A DNA stretch of 64,000 nucleotides. Origin: Bretschneidera sinensis. Lineage: Eukaryota > Streptophyta > Magnoliopsida > Brassicales > Akaniaceae. Positions 1 to 14,141 of this stretch are shown here, piece by piece. Numbering within the stretch: position 1 is the first letter of the stretch; the number at the start of each line of letters is the position of its first letter. Under the pieces are notes generated by a model. That model did no database searches, was not told where the DNA came from, and worked only from the letters and a program-made list of their open reading frames with translations. Location of the stretch: the NCBI GenBank assembly GCA_023935145.1, contig CM043705.1, positions 88,446,084 to 88,510,083 of the forward strand. Reading direction: 5' to 3'. The position numbers and the translations under genes were made by a program.

Positions 1-1429
1 ATCATTCTATAAACTAACAAAAAATATGGTTACAAAAAAATAATTAAGTTTATGGTTAACATTTTTTTATTTTTTATTATGGTTATGGTTATAATTCTTG
101 ATTTTTAAATATGTTGGTTAATCACTTAATCTAACAATATTAAAATTATATATAGGGTAAATTATAGTTTCATATCTAAATAAAAGATAATTACAAAAAA
201 TACTTATAGTATTAAAATTATTATTTCTTACCTGAAACAAATTGATCAACTCTTAAAGAAAAATTGGAATTGTTCAAGTTACCCTTGCTTAAATTAAAGC
301 AAGGAAACCTAAACTAATGTAACCTTAATGCTCTCTCTCTCTCTATCTCTACTGTGTTTTCTCTCTTTTTCATGTGTCAGTGAACCGTAAACAAAATCCT
401 CAATTTGCAATTTTTTTCCTTCCCCTTCCTTTCAATCTTTTGTTAGTCCTCGCTTCCACTTTCTTCTTCCTTCACTACTCCCTAACAGCATATGGGTCAA
501 AGAAAATTTGGTTGCATGGGCCAGCTTGTGGTGGGCGAAGTGAGGGGAAGGGAAGGTTCCAGACAAGTCGTAGACGATCAACACCAACACTGACACAATC
601 ATGAAAAAAAAAAAGATATACACATGATCGTGAAGGGAATCAAGAGATATAAGCCATTTGATTACAACAATCAAACCCCAATCGCTCCATTACAAACTCG
701 AAATCTCCCCAGATTCATCCAAGAAACCCCACCGAAACGAACCTCAAACACCATCGCACCATCCTCGAAGGATCTACATGCCAACCATTTGCGATGCTTG
801 CTCAGGTTTTTTAATTGATATGGGATGGGACCTAGGCCACAAGTCGAACATGAAGATCATCAAGTGGCTTCTTCATTAAGCTTGGGTTTCCATATCAAAC
901 TTCTTCTTCACCGTCCCATTTTTGCACCATCAAACTTGTTGTAGTCAAGCTTTTCGGTTTCTAGATCAGATTGGTTTGATTTAGTTGACTTAGTGCAATC
1001 CATCCATCATATTGATTTTTCATTTTTTAAATTTTTTTTCAAATATAATTTTTTTTTTTATTTTCTCTACCTTGTTCTGAGGTGTTTGATTTAAAATTGA
1101 TGAAGAGAAGAAAATCTTCAATGGAGGATGAATAAAATATTTGGGTTTTATTGAAAATGATAAAAAAAAAAAAAAAAAAAAAAGTCTATGACTCTCCTTA
1201 ATCAAAGTTTAGGCCAAAGTTATTTGAAATATACGTAATTTTATAAGTTGTATTTGATAATACTGTTAAATTTGATTGAATTGGAATTCAGTCAGGTATT
1301 TCCACTTAGAAGGAATGTCACTGTCGGTTAAAATTAACAACACAACCCATAGTTCTCAGTATTCGTGTAAGTAACACTTGGATATCACTCACATTTGACC
1401 ATTAAAATTGAAAAATCATAACAAATCAA
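1..1429. other. Intergenic, no supported gene
   Basis: AT-rich DNA with a short CT microsatellite near 331-347 and an A-run near 1159-1181. Several short open frames lie at 374-880 on both strands, but none shows a recognisable domain, splice structure or homology. A segment near 779-806 (MPTICDACSG) vaguely resembles the start of a zinc-binding protein but cannot be extended. Confidence 0.5.
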
Positions 1430-1715
1430 TGCACTTCTGAATTTTTTTGTTGTAAAAAATATTTTGTGATTTATTTAATTTTTAAAAAATACTTTGATGA
1501 TTTTTTATGATAAAAAATACCATGTAGTATATTTTTGTTAGTAAAAAATATATTGTGGTTGACTAATAGAAACATACCGCAAAATATTTTTGACTAACAG
1601 AAACATATCAAAGGGTATTTTTTACCAAAAAAACCTCAAAATATTTTTTAAAAATAAAGTCAACAACAAAGTATTTTTTTGTCACAAAATAAACTCAGGT
1701 TATTTAAAAATGAAG
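1430..1715. repeat. AT-rich foldback (inverted-repeat) element
   Basis: The left half (about 1435-1565) and the reverse complement of the right half (about 1580-1712) align over most of their length. Shared blocks include TTTTTAAAAAATA, GATTTTTTATGATAAAAAATACC against GGTTTTTTTGGTAAAAAATACC, and GACTAATAGAAACAT against GACTAACAGAAACAT around the centre. The whole is a roughly 280-bp imperfect palindrome, as in non-autonomous MITE-like elements. No clear target-site duplication was found. Confidence 0.6.
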
Positions 1716-2246
1716 TCAATTAAGCTTAAAAAATATGTACATTGAAAATAGATGGTATGTATAACACTAATAACCTCTACTTAACTAATCCTTCTGCCTT
1801 TAACCCTAAGCAATCCTGGCCGTACTTAACATGATAAATATGCTGCCTTAATTGCCGTAGTGAAAGGAATTTATTTAGTTCAACAAAATTATGATTAAAG
1901 CACTTGTGTAGGAGACATAACCTTATGTTGTGAATTTTTCTTCTTCTTCTTTTAATTGGAGTTGATGTATTAAATATTTCTATCATTTTATCCTTTCCTT
2001 ATGGGCATACCATTTATATACCACTATAATCCAACCATTCTTATCCTTACCTTCTAGTACCTATTTCCGTGACAATACCAATCTGTCATGACTTCCCTTA
2101 AAAAAATGGAACCTCCATGCGTTGAGTGAACTTCCTTCCGGCCATAACTTGGATAGCAAATACGGGGCTTGGGAATTGACTTATCCCAAACTACATAACT
2201 TGGATGATAAATAGAAAAAAGCATGTTATTAACATTTCAGCAAATA
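1716..2246. other. Intergenic, no supported gene
   Basis: AT-rich sequence with a short minus-strand open frame (1777-1986) that shows no recognisable motif. Nothing else is supported. Confidence 0.4.
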
Positions 2247-2325
2247 GTATCAGCTAACTTAATTGGTAAAATACTTATAGTCGTACAAGAAACCTAAAAT
2301 CAAATCACTTGTACCAAGAACTAGA
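2247..2325 (+). mobile_element. Degenerate tRNA-derived SINE-like fragment
   Basis: An A-box-like string (GCTAACTTAATTGGTAAAA, near 2253-2271) is followed about 35 bases later by a B-box-like string (AAATCAAATCAC, near 2297-2308). This is the spacing of a pol III tRNA-type promoter. No tRNA cloverleaf is intact and the 3' tail is not obvious, so a decayed SINE head is the best reading. Confidence 0.35.
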
Positions 2326-3012
2326 AGAACAAGAATGTATTGTCGAGACATGGAAAAGAAGGGTTAAAAGCAAGGTGGTTGATGAATTTTATAGCCTTTT
2401 ATGGTGTAATTAGAGGCAGGAGTTAAAAGAGAATGTTGATCAGAAGAATCACAAATCTTGTCAGGGCTCCACGGACCACAATCTCACCTCACCATTCATC
2501 AAGTAGATGACCCATAAATCCATTCAAAATGGACATTATGTCTCATCTCACAGATCTTTCATTGGGCAGGAGTCAATCTCTTGCCCATTGGTGAGGCTAT
2601 CTTTGCCCCAACTCTGGTGGGTCCAATAATTTTTACAGGCATGTAGGATTCATTAACATTTAACTAATAGTATGAGAACAGCGTTGATACTTGATATACC
2701 AAAATGATTAAATGAGCCACCTCGTCTCCTATAAGGTCATAATCTTTTTTATGATAATAGTGAATCCCTGTTTTCAAATTTTCCTCTTTAGGACCACAAT
2801 GGAAGAGGAGAGGGAGAGCAACGTAAGAGTTCAACCATCTTCTTTCTGGATTAATGCAAAAAATTACTAAAGCTTCTGCTTTAAGATTGACATCTAAATA
2901 TTCTCAACCAGATTAACTTGTCTATTTAAAAATCAAACATCAGAAAACAATACGCCAAGAGAACAGCAGATCTCTACCTAAATAAAGACCACCTACTACA
3001 AAATTGTTTTAC

Positions 3013-5978
<2,966 letters not shown>

Positions 5979-6190
5979 TGTCCTGGTTGGTATTCAGATC
6001 CAAACTCTAGTTCCTGATGCCAGAGGAGAAAAACAAAGTTAATGATAACATATTTCGATATCAAAGTGCATTGCAAGACACTTTGATATTACAAGACTTC
6101 AATCTTAACATTTAAGATAAAAAAAAAAAGGTATAACTTCTTAAAAAGTTAGAAAAATCAAATTAAATCTAAGAATAACTCCACTATTAA

Positions 6191-6216
6191 CATCACTTAT
6201 CAAAAAGAAAAAAATA
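6191..6216 (+). mobile_element. Ultra-short LINE-tail insertion with 17-bp TSD
   Basis: Only 26 nt (CATCACTTATCAAAAAG plus an A-rich run) separate two copies of AATAACTCCACTATTAA (6174-6190 and 6217-6233; one mismatch). The inserted sequence matches the CTTATCARAAAAAG tail seen at the end of the longer LINE remnant near 18.95 kb. It lies in the RPS12 5'UTR intron. Confidence 0.6.
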
Positions 6217-6555
6217 AATAACTCCATTATTAAAAACATGATATTATGCAATACTAAAATATTGCTTTGAACAATTATATGGTGAAAGGCTGATTCCTTA
6301 GTTTAAAACAACAAAACACAGTAGCTAAACGAAGGCGAAATCAATCCATAACACCACAACAGGTCAAAACTGAGATCCACCGAGCACCCAAAACGAAAAA
6401 ATACGTCACCAAAAAGATCATTTCTCCTGCATTGTTTTCTCAAAATCCAAACAGATCGTTCAATCAACAAAAAACTAGATTCAAGAAGCGGCCGATTATA
6501 TACAAGTATGTCATACACATGAATTACAGTGGAGATAAGAGAGTAAAGGGCTCAC

Positions 6556-6650
6556 CTTGAGTTGAGGTGAGACGGAGCGGCTGCGGCGATGCAATCAGCT
6601 GAACGAGTGAGAAAGGGTTTGGCAGAGGGAGTGGACGTTTTATAGGTCAA
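6556..6650 (-). promoter_or_regulatory. RPS12 core promoter and leader exon
   Basis: Read on the minus strand, a TATAAAA box (6638-6644) is followed about 15-30 bases later by pyrimidine-rich stretches (CTCCCTCTGCC, CCCTTTCTC) suited to a TOP-like start. The noncoding leader exon then runs to a GTGAGC splice donor at 6555. The exact start site is inferred. Confidence 0.6.
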
Positions 6651-7407
6651 ATTGTCTGAATTACTAATCTGCCCTTCTTTGCTTTCTTCATTTTAATTTA
6701 TGAGAATTTTTTTTTTTTTTTTTTGATAATGAATTTGTCATGTAAATGTGTTTTTTTTTTAACTTGGATCTATTGACCCAATAATCACAATATGTAATTG
6801 CATGAAAAAATAGATGTATCGATAAAAATATAGAATATATTTGATTAGATAGAGTGCGTTATTTTCAAACATATTTTAATATGGTGCATATTGTGAATTT
6901 TTTATTTATTAAAATTGTGAATTTAATTTGCGAATAAAATCCAGTGACATTTACAAATGAACACCTAAAAAATTATTTTCAATAAATTTAAAATTAAAAT
7001 TTTAGAAAAGATATGTATAACTGAAATAATAATAAGTTTTGAGATGTTTAAATTTGGTTATGTTTTTATCAAGCATTTTTGTTTGAATTGAATTTTAAGC
7101 ATGTGGTTTTACACTAATAGTTGGCTTGAAAATATGTTAAGAAGGTGCATTCAATTTTTTTTAATATAACATGACGTCAAACGATATAGACATAAAGTAG
7201 AAATGTAAAATATGAGTTAAAATTGCTGTCAAAACTCAAAATTGTGATTTTTTTTTTTATAAGCAAGGGGTTTTGAAATCCTATTTCTTTAGGGAAAATT
7301 TTGATGTCTCTCACCACTACAATGAAGGCCCAACAGACATACTTAATTTTATGAGTTTATGTTTAACTTTTATAAGCCCCACTATAGTTAAGAGTATAAA
7401 CTTAGTC
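6651..7407. other. Intergenic AT-rich DNA
   Basis: Long T- and A-runs (for example 6709-6725) and simple AT-rich sequence. No coding region or structured repeat could be supported. Confidence 0.4.
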
Positions 7408-7440
7408 ATCTATACTATACTATTATTAAAGGGAGAGTTG
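7408..7440 (+). mobile_element. Helitron-like 5' terminus
   Basis: TCTATACTATACTATTATT followed by AAAGGGAGAG, preceded by A, resembles the conserved 5' end (TCTATACTA...AAAGGG) of many plant Helitrons. No matching plus-strand 3' hairpin with CTRR could be tied to it, so the extent of the element is unknown. Confidence 0.4.
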
Positions 7441-7671
7441 AGTTGATCTCCCGCGTTGGCCAAAAGATTCAAGACTAACTCAATTGATCAAATGTCAAAA
7501 AAAACTCTTTAATTTATATAAACATGTTTATATAAGATAAGATGACCGAGTGGGGTTAACTATTTAACAACTCATACTTGTGTGTGCGTTGAATATATAT
7601 GTATCATTTCAGAGCTTATGAGCTTGAAAAATTTGAACCGAAACCTACACAATTGAACAAATTATATGCAA

Positions 7672-7958
7672 TCGGATCTAGAGCTAGGGTTAGGGTTTGG
7701 TGGTGGTGTGGGGATTTAACAAATATTTGGAGATGGCAATTTTGGGTTTTGTGGTGCATTCTTTTGAATGGGTATTAGGGTTTGTGAGAATCGGGGGTTT
7801 GAGATTGGAGATTCGAGATTGAATATGGAAATAGAGAAGCTATTGTGAGAATTTGGAGAGAATTGATTACGATAAACCAACTTATACAAACAACAACCTA
7901 ACATGTAAATAGGTGATGGATAATCGGTCTACTTAGAAGGGGTTTTCTTTTTTCTTTG
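7672..7958 (-). pseudogene. Inverted copy of RTF2 promoter and 5' coding end
   Basis: Reverse-complemented, this segment aligns with 9690-9985 at roughly 85-90% by eye, with a few short indels. It covers the RTF2 proximal promoter, 5'UTR, ATG (here 7759-7757) and about the first 30 codons (MHHKTQNCHLQIFVKSP...), then diverges. It includes the CCCTAACCCTAG and ACAAACCCTAATACCCAT blocks. It lacks the Rtf2 domain and cannot make RTF2. Together with the parent gene it forms a long inverted repeat with a spacer of about 1.7 kb. The surrounding Helitron marks suggest a transposon-related duplication, but a simple local inverted duplication is also possible. Confidence 0.8.
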
Positions 7959-8301
7959 TTTCACTAGTAATTTTTATGACATAATATCACATGAAAACAA
8001 CAATTCTTTTTCATCGTAAATGATAAATAACCCATTGATAGTGAAGTTGTAACTGAATTCTTTTTCGTCCCATCATTCTCTAATTACTACTTCACTATCA
8101 TTCTATAGTGGACTTTCCCAGTTTCGTAGTAATTCTCACAAAATCAGGTTAATGAGATCACCACTTTTATTTTACAGAATATAATAGGGTTGTACAATAA
8201 AAAAACTGTAATTTATCTATTTATTATAGTACTCGAACAATGTTATTTATATTTTATAAAGCAAAAAAAGAAAGAAAAAAAAATATAAGCTTAATAAATA
8301 A

Positions 8302-8345
8302 CTAGCATTTCAACACGTGCATTAGCGCGTGTTGATCTGCTCTTC
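8302..8345 (-). mobile_element. Helitron-like 3' terminus, copy 1
   Basis: Read on the minus strand, the hairpin AACACGCGC-TAAT-GCACGTGTT (8333-8312) is followed after 6 nt by CTAG (8305-8302) and then T. A GC-rich hairpin a few bases before CTRR-T is the Helitron 3' signature. The element body would extend to the right. Confidence 0.55.
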
Positions 8346-8361
8346 TATCGGATTAAAAAAA

Positions 8362-8460
8362 CTAGTATCACAACACGCGTTACGCGCATGTTAATCTACT
8401 ATTCAATGGAATTAACTGAATTATGAGATTAACATAATAAAAAAAGATTTTTAATATTAT
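8362..8460 (-). mobile_element. Helitron-like 3' terminus, copy 2
   Basis: Same arrangement on the minus strand: hairpin AACATGCGCGTAACGCGTGTT (8392-8372), 6 nt, then CTAG (8365-8362) and T. The sequence inside the hairpin is shared with copies 1 and 3, and similarity to copy 3 continues for about 100 bases, so these belong to one family. Confidence 0.55.
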
Positions 8461-8931
8461 GATTATATGTGTGCGCAAGTTAAATTGCATTGCTAGGATA
8501 TTCTTCGGCCATTTCATATCATATTTGGGTTCGTAAAATGCATACAAATATTTTAACAATACAATTTAACACGTGCACACATATAGTTAAAAAGTATTGC
8601 TAATATATTCTCTAATATGATGTAATAAAATGATAAAAGAAGATCTTCGAAGTGTAAGTTAAATATGCTTGCTTGTATGTTGCAATTTTATAGGTATTTG
8701 TAAGCAATTATATTTGTATGATTTCAATTAATAATTGTGTGCACAATGATAGTTGGTATATAAGCTAATGATTACAAAATGTCAAAATCATTTGCTATGT
8801 TCTACTTAATTTCATGCTTGAAATACATGTAAGCATCATTTCAGAGTTTTAAAAATTGATTATTCTTTTATCATGAATGTAGAATAAATTTTATTAGGCA
8901 TCTCTACTTTTTTATTGGATTAAACGAAATT

Positions 8932-9060
8932 CTAGCATTTTAATACGCATTAACGCATGTGCTGATCTATTGTTTAATGAGATTAAACAGAATATAAGAT
9001 TAACAGAATAAAAATAATTTTAATCTTATTATCATACTTGTACGCGTCTTAAATAGCATT
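8932..9060 (-). mobile_element. Helitron-like 3' terminus, copy 3 (diverged)
   Basis: CTAG (8935-8932 on the minus strand) stands 6 nt from a decayed hairpin-like block (AATACGCATTAACGCATGTG). It is followed inward by sequence homologous to copy 2 (GATTAACAGAATAAAAATAA against GATTAACATAATAAAAAAAG). A fourth partial relative (GTGATCTGCTCTTAATC) lies near 9477. Confidence 0.45.
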
Positions 9061-9207
9061 GTTAGCATTTTCTCTGCTTCTTACCAATATAAAAATATGA
9101 TATTATAAAATTATTATTTGTATTGGATCCAAACACTCATATTGGCATTTCAACGTTAAAAAAAAAAAAAGAGTTACACCATGTATGATATTAGTCTACG
9201 GTAATGT

Positions 9208-9366
9208 TTGGATTAAGTTGAAGCTTATTTCTTTAAATTTATTGAAAACTTAATCAAATCAAATAATTTATTAATTGATATTTAATTATTATTTGATAAA
9301 ATTTAATTTAATTAATTAAAATATCGACAAAATTTTAAAACTTTAAATTAAAACCAAACATCACAT
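9208..9366. repeat. Small AT-rich foldback element
   Basis: The left end ATGTTTGGATTAAGTTGAAG matches the reverse complement of the right end (ATGTTTGGTTTTAATTTAAAG), and the interior is AT-rich and partly palindromic. This is consistent with a short MITE; the boundaries are approximate. Confidence 0.4.
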
Positions 9367-9689
9367 ATAAACCAACATAATTATGTTAAGATCTATGGTT
9401 AAATTTTTAGTTCCACTTGTTTGTCTCAAAGAGAATAAAAAAAAAAAAACCAATTTTTAAGCACTCACGTACACACGTGATCTGCTCTTAATCAAATTGA
9501 AAAGTTGATTGACAAATTGGGCGCCTTAAAAATTCACTCTCCCTCAACAAAATTAAAAGAATAAGTTAATTACCATTACAAATAAGAAGAGAAAATTGAA
9601 ATTATTTGGTCAGTCTACTCCTTTTGCAAAATTCATGTCACTCTTTGTTAATGGCAGTATTTATGTGAAATTGTCAAACGAATAAAAAG

Positions 9690-9896
9690 AGAAAAAAGGA
9701 AAACCCCTTTTAGACCGACAATCCATCACCTATTTACCTGTTAGGCTGCTTCCCGTATAAGTTGGTTTCCCGCGATCTATCCTCTCCAAATTCTCACGAT
9801 AGCTTCTCCTTTTCCATATTCAATCTCGAATCTAGAAACTCCAATCTCCAATCTCAGACCCCCAATTCTCACAAACCCTAATACCCATACAAAATA
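9690..9896 (+). promoter_or_regulatory. RTF2 proximal promoter and 5'UTR with telo-box
   Basis: The leader is pyrimidine-rich and contains ACAAACCCTAATACC near 9870-9884. This is a telo-box (AAACCCTAA), common in promoters and leaders of plant translation and cell-cycle genes. A second AAACCCTAACCCTAG lies just inside the coding region near 9959. The segment is the one duplicated in inverted orientation at 7672-7958. Confidence 0.5.
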
Positions 9897-11060
9897 ATGC
9901 ACCATAAAACCCAAAATCGCCATCTCCAAATCTTCGTTAAATCCCCACACCACCACCAAACCCTAACCCTAGCACTAGATCCGACTCAATCCCTAACCCT
10001 CCACCATCTCAGGTCTTCTCTCTTCCCCTCTCAGAACTCATCCTCTAATTACTACTTCACTATCAATGGGAAGCTCCTAAATGGATCCACCCAGATCCCA
10101 ATTTCCCAAATTACCCCTCTCTCCACCCTTATTCTACACCCACGCCTCCCAGGAGGCGGAGGTGATGGTGGCTCCACGGGGGCTGAGTCCCGGGACTGCT
10201 ATCTCAACATGTACGCGGAGAAGAAGCCCGATAAAGTCGATCCGAATGAGCAGAGGCTCTCAAAATGGCTTAACTGCGCTTTATCTAATGAATCCTTGAG
10301 GGAACCTTGCGTTATGGATCTGCTCGGCAACATATTCAACAAGGAAGCTTTGGTGGAGGCTTTGTTATCGAAGAAGTTGCCAAAAGAATTTTGGTACATA
10401 AAGGGGTTAAAGGACATGGTGAATGTTAAGCTCACGATGATTCCTGGGTCTGATGATTTGTGTAATGGCGGTGGTTATATGGCACGGTTTCAATGCCCAA
10501 TATCAGGACTTGAATTCAATGGGAAGTACAAGTTTTTCGCGCTGAGGGGTTGTGGACATGTGTTGAGTGCTAAGGCCTTGAAGGAGGTGAAGTCTTCGTC
10601 GTGCTTGGTATGTCACCGGGAGTTCACGGAGTTGGATAAGGTTGGGATAAATGGGAGCGAGGAGGAGGTGGCGGCATTGAGGGAGAGGATGGAGGAGGAG
10701 AAGGCAAAACTGAAGGAGAAGATGGTAGCGAGGAAGAAGGGGAAGAATGGGGAAATGGTTGCGTTGAATGGTGGAGAGGAGGGTGGTTTGGATTCGTCGA
10801 GAGTCAGTGGAGTGAAGCGTGGGGGTGATGTGAAGAGGGGTCTGGAGAAGGTTTCAGCGAAAGTGGAAGGAAATGGTAAGGTTGAGAATGGAAAGGGTGG
10901 TGTTGCTAGTAATGGTGTTACTGCGAAAAGGTTTAAAGCGGTTGATAGGGCACCGGCTCATGCTAATAAGGAGGTGTATGCTTCTATATTTACTTCTTCA
11001 AGGAAGTCTGAGTTTAAGGAGACTTATAGTTGTAGATCTCTCCCGCTTGGTAGGAACTGA
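9897..11060 (+). CDS. RTF2: Replication termination factor 2 homologue (RTF2)
   Basis: Nuclear Rtf2-family protein, 387 aa in one uninterrupted exon. Fission yeast Rtf2 acts at replication barriers; plant RTF2 has been linked to pre-mRNA splicing. Residues 1-85 look like a ubiquitin-like N-terminus. The conserved Rtf2 region starts near residue 97 (ESRDCYLNMYAEKKPDKVDP). A C2HC2 RING-like centre is visible: C200-PISG, C219-G-H221, C236-LV-C239 before HREF. A Lys/Glu-rich helix (about 255-300) and a Gly/Asn/Lys-rich tail follow. The start is the first ATG after the leader and lies at the head of the ubiquitin-like part; the duplicated upstream fragment preserves the same ATG. No lesions seen. 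Confidence 0.94.
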   Translation: MHHKTQNRHLQIFVKSPHHHQTLTLALDPTQSLTLHHLRSSLFPSQNSSSNYYFTINGKLLNGSTQIPISQITPLSTLILHPRLPGGGGDGGSTGAESRDCYLNMYAEKKPDKVDPNEQRLSKWLNCALSNESLREPCVMDLLGNIFNKEALVEALLSKKLPKEFWYIKGLKDMVNVKLTMIPGSDDLCNGGGYMARFQCPISGLEFNGKYKFFALRGCGHVLSAKALKEVKSSSCLVCHREFTELDKVGINGSEEEVAALRERMEEEKAKLKEKMVARKKGKNGEMVALNGGEEGGLDSSRVSGVKRGGDVKRGLEKVSAKVEGNGKVENGKGGVASNGVTAKRFKAVDRAPAHANKEVYASIFTSSRKSEFKETYSCRSLPLGRN

Positions 11061-14000
11061 TTGCTTGAAGGTGTGTGATGGCGTGGTGACATTTGCTGTG
11101 GGGTGATGTTCTCATATATTTCTTAGTTCACTTGTAAATTTAATTTACAGATGATTATGAATGAATCTACTGATGTTTCAAGCCTTTTACAACTTAAATT
11201 TGATGTCAAATAATATGCTTGGTAAAGTATGGTTTTTGGTAGTTGTCAGTTGTTGTAAAACATATGTTTTACTTATTTGTACGGTACACTATATCTCTAC
11301 TTAGGTTTTCATTAGAGTTCATTTGTTTTGCATAAATTGTGCTGATCATTGTTCATTGTGTTGGAAAATGAACATTGCTTTGAGATGAATGTTGTGCTAT
11401 GAAGATATGTCATAGTAGATGAAAATGGTCATTAATTTGGAATTATCCTGACTTCTTGAGAGTAATTTGTTCTATTTTACATTGATGTGGCAGATGAATT
11501 TTATATTCTTCGTTACAAGGTAATTGGGAGAGTTGGAAAGTAAATACTGGCTCTGTTTTCTTCTCAAGTGTACATTGACAAGATTGTTTTAGTTAGCTGG
11601 CATTTAACATGTTCATTCGTAATCTCATGATGTGCGTAATTTAGCTTGATGCTCGACTGGAAATGTTGGGGCACTTTTCCTGGGTAATGGTAAACTCATC
11701 TTAGTGTTTTCTGCCCCATAAGCTATGGCCGCCACTGGCTGCTGTACTGTTTGCACACGTATTGGCATATTTTATTACATGACCTGGGTTCCCATTTATC
11801 GCAAACTGACAAGAGGCCCGATCAATGAGAATTCAGAGATAAATATACCTATCTAATTTATTGTCATTTAATAATCCAAAAGCATTTAAAGTTGAAGTAA
11901 TATGACAGCCTAGGGGAAATGGTTCATATGCTAATGTTTTAGAAATTTCAAATGCTGTAGGGTGCCAAAACCACGATCCAGAATGTTAGATACCACCTGA
12001 AGCATATCATCTCAGACTTCCATATCATCTCAGACTTCTCTCTCTCCCTACCACCTAAAAAAGAGGGAAGAATACTGTTACAAACTACTATTATTTTCCT
12101 CACCATCCCTCCTGACTCGTATTATTTTCCTCTCCGTTTCTCCTGACTAGTATTCTGGTTCAAGATCTGGAATTGTGCTATGAAGCAACCCTTGAATCTT
12201 GATATATATGTTCTTAGTTGCACAGTTCATATGTCCTGTTATAAGTATGAAGTCATTAATGTTTGGGAACCGGCTGCCCTCAATTTTTTATGCCAGCCCG
12301 TTTCTACCTTTTAGGTTCTTATTGAAGTTCTTCCCAACCCACCCTAGACGCCTTTCTATTGTCTTAGCCCTTAAGCATCTGAAAGTGCATATTATCTATG
12401 AATTGGATTTGAGATCAAGGATGATGTTGGGACTTAAGCCAGGCATACCCCTTATAGATATCTGGACCCTTTTATTTCAGTTTGAGTCTCAGATATAAAT
12501 CACATTACTTAGCAGAAAACTGCAGAAAAACTCTGCTTTGATTTCTTCTCGTGCTGATTAACTTTCAAACCTCTGATTGTAGTCTATTTTAATTGTAAAG
12601 TTTGATGTATGATATTAGCATTATTGTTGCTTAGACTTTTATTTCACAATCCCAGCTCTTTATCTTACTCATCCGCCTTTTATTCTTTTCTTGAAGACTA
12701 TGGTATGTAGAATTGTACCTGTCAGAAGTTGCTTTGAAAAAAAGAACTGACAATGATTATAGTTAAAAAAAAAGGAGGAGTTGGAGCCATTGAAATATCG
12801 TCAGCAGCAAGGGTCATGCTGAAATTAAGGAGAAACGAGGAAGCAGAAACCTGAAAGGTGCTGCTGTAGTTTTTAATTTTTTGAGAAGGGGGCTTTTGTT
12901 CTTCTCATTTTCATTGATGCCGGAAGGGATGAAGCTACCCTTAAGAGATGTATTTGCTTAGCCGTCTTTTATTGGCGACACATGTGGATAATTTGATTAA
13001 TGGTTATTAAAATTTGCCTAGGAAGACTTGATTGAAATGCTTTGAATTCTTTGGTAGGGGTTGAGAAGATTTTATTGGCTGCCATAATCATCTTGAAATT
13101 TACTATGCTAGGATTAGCAAGGTCAGATATTGTGATATTGGCTCGTGACTCTGATTATGTCTTTTTCTAATTTTAGTGGGAAGTTTGACAGGAATTGCCC
13201 TAGTCCTCATTATCAACTGTATATTCACTTATTTTTTTTTGGAAAAAAAAACATAGCTTCTCAACCGTCTCTTTTCTAGATTGGTTGCAAGCAATCTCTT
13301 GAATTGTATCAGTGGGATTTGGATAATGATTGAACTAACTTATAGTTGGATATACAGAATTCTTTTTTATTGTTTGTAGCAAGACATTGTTAATGATTTA
13401 AGTACTCATTTTTTGTCTGCAATTGCTGTTGAAGCCATCTCGAGTTTTTTCACATCTCTTTGAAGTTTGCAGCGCCGTACCTTGTTGCTTGTATAATAGA
13501 ATTTCAATGTCTTAGTATGGAAGTCATAGTAGCTTTTAGGATTAGTTTGTATAATGCCATGATTCTCTTTGATGCATGCTGTATTCAGTTTCTTTCTATA
13601 CCGTCGTCTGTGTGTACTGCATTAGGAAGACATCGGATGATTATTAGGTTATGATCGAGCAGAGAGAACTGGAAATATCATTATATGATTTGGTAGAGAA
13701 AAAAAAGAGTGAAACGTGAGAAGATTGATTCTCCCAAATCACAATTTTGAGAGTTTAAAAGTAAAATAAGTTTTTTTTTTTTTTCACTTTTTTATCTTTT
13801 TTGTTAAACATATTGGAAATATCAATATTTTTTTTAAAATTTTTTTTCTTTAATTTTTTCCACGATCGAAAAAAATAGAAAATAAAAGAGCAAACAACAA
13901 TCATCTTTAATAATGAAACTGGCGAATATGAAGAACATTTTTAATCTTTCAGTTTACAAAATGGAGAATTATCATTGTTGATGTTGAGAGAAAATGAAGG

Positions 14001-14141
14001 AAATTGAACTATCTTTTGGTTTTTGGACACAAAATCAACTTGGAAAATATCTTCAATTGTGAACTCAAGACCTTCAGCTTACTGACCAGGGGTTCTAACC
14101 ATTTTTTCTTTTCCTAAAAGAATGACATTGGTTCCATATTA
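11061..14141. other. RTF2 3' flank and intergenic DNA
   Basis: Begins with the RTF2 3'UTR. The rest has scattered short open frames (for example 12199-12498 and 13460-13654) without domains or convincing splice context. A short direct duplication (CATATCATCTCAGACTTC, near 12004-12038) and T-rich runs near 13770-13850 are the only structures noted. Confidence 0.4.

Noticed and set aside
658..879. 73-aa open frame containing MPTICDACSG
   Set aside because: The short cysteine motif alone is not enough, and no further zinc-binding residues or plausible exons follow.
7716..7904. Minus-strand 62-aa open frame
   Set aside because: It reads through the duplicated RTF2 promoter and leader and is not a gene; the relevant feature is the inverted RTF2 fragment.
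9958..9975. Interstitial telomere repeat (CCCTAACCCTAG)
   Set aside because: Only two units, inside the RTF2 coding start; better seen as chance or telo-box-like sequence than a telomere scar.
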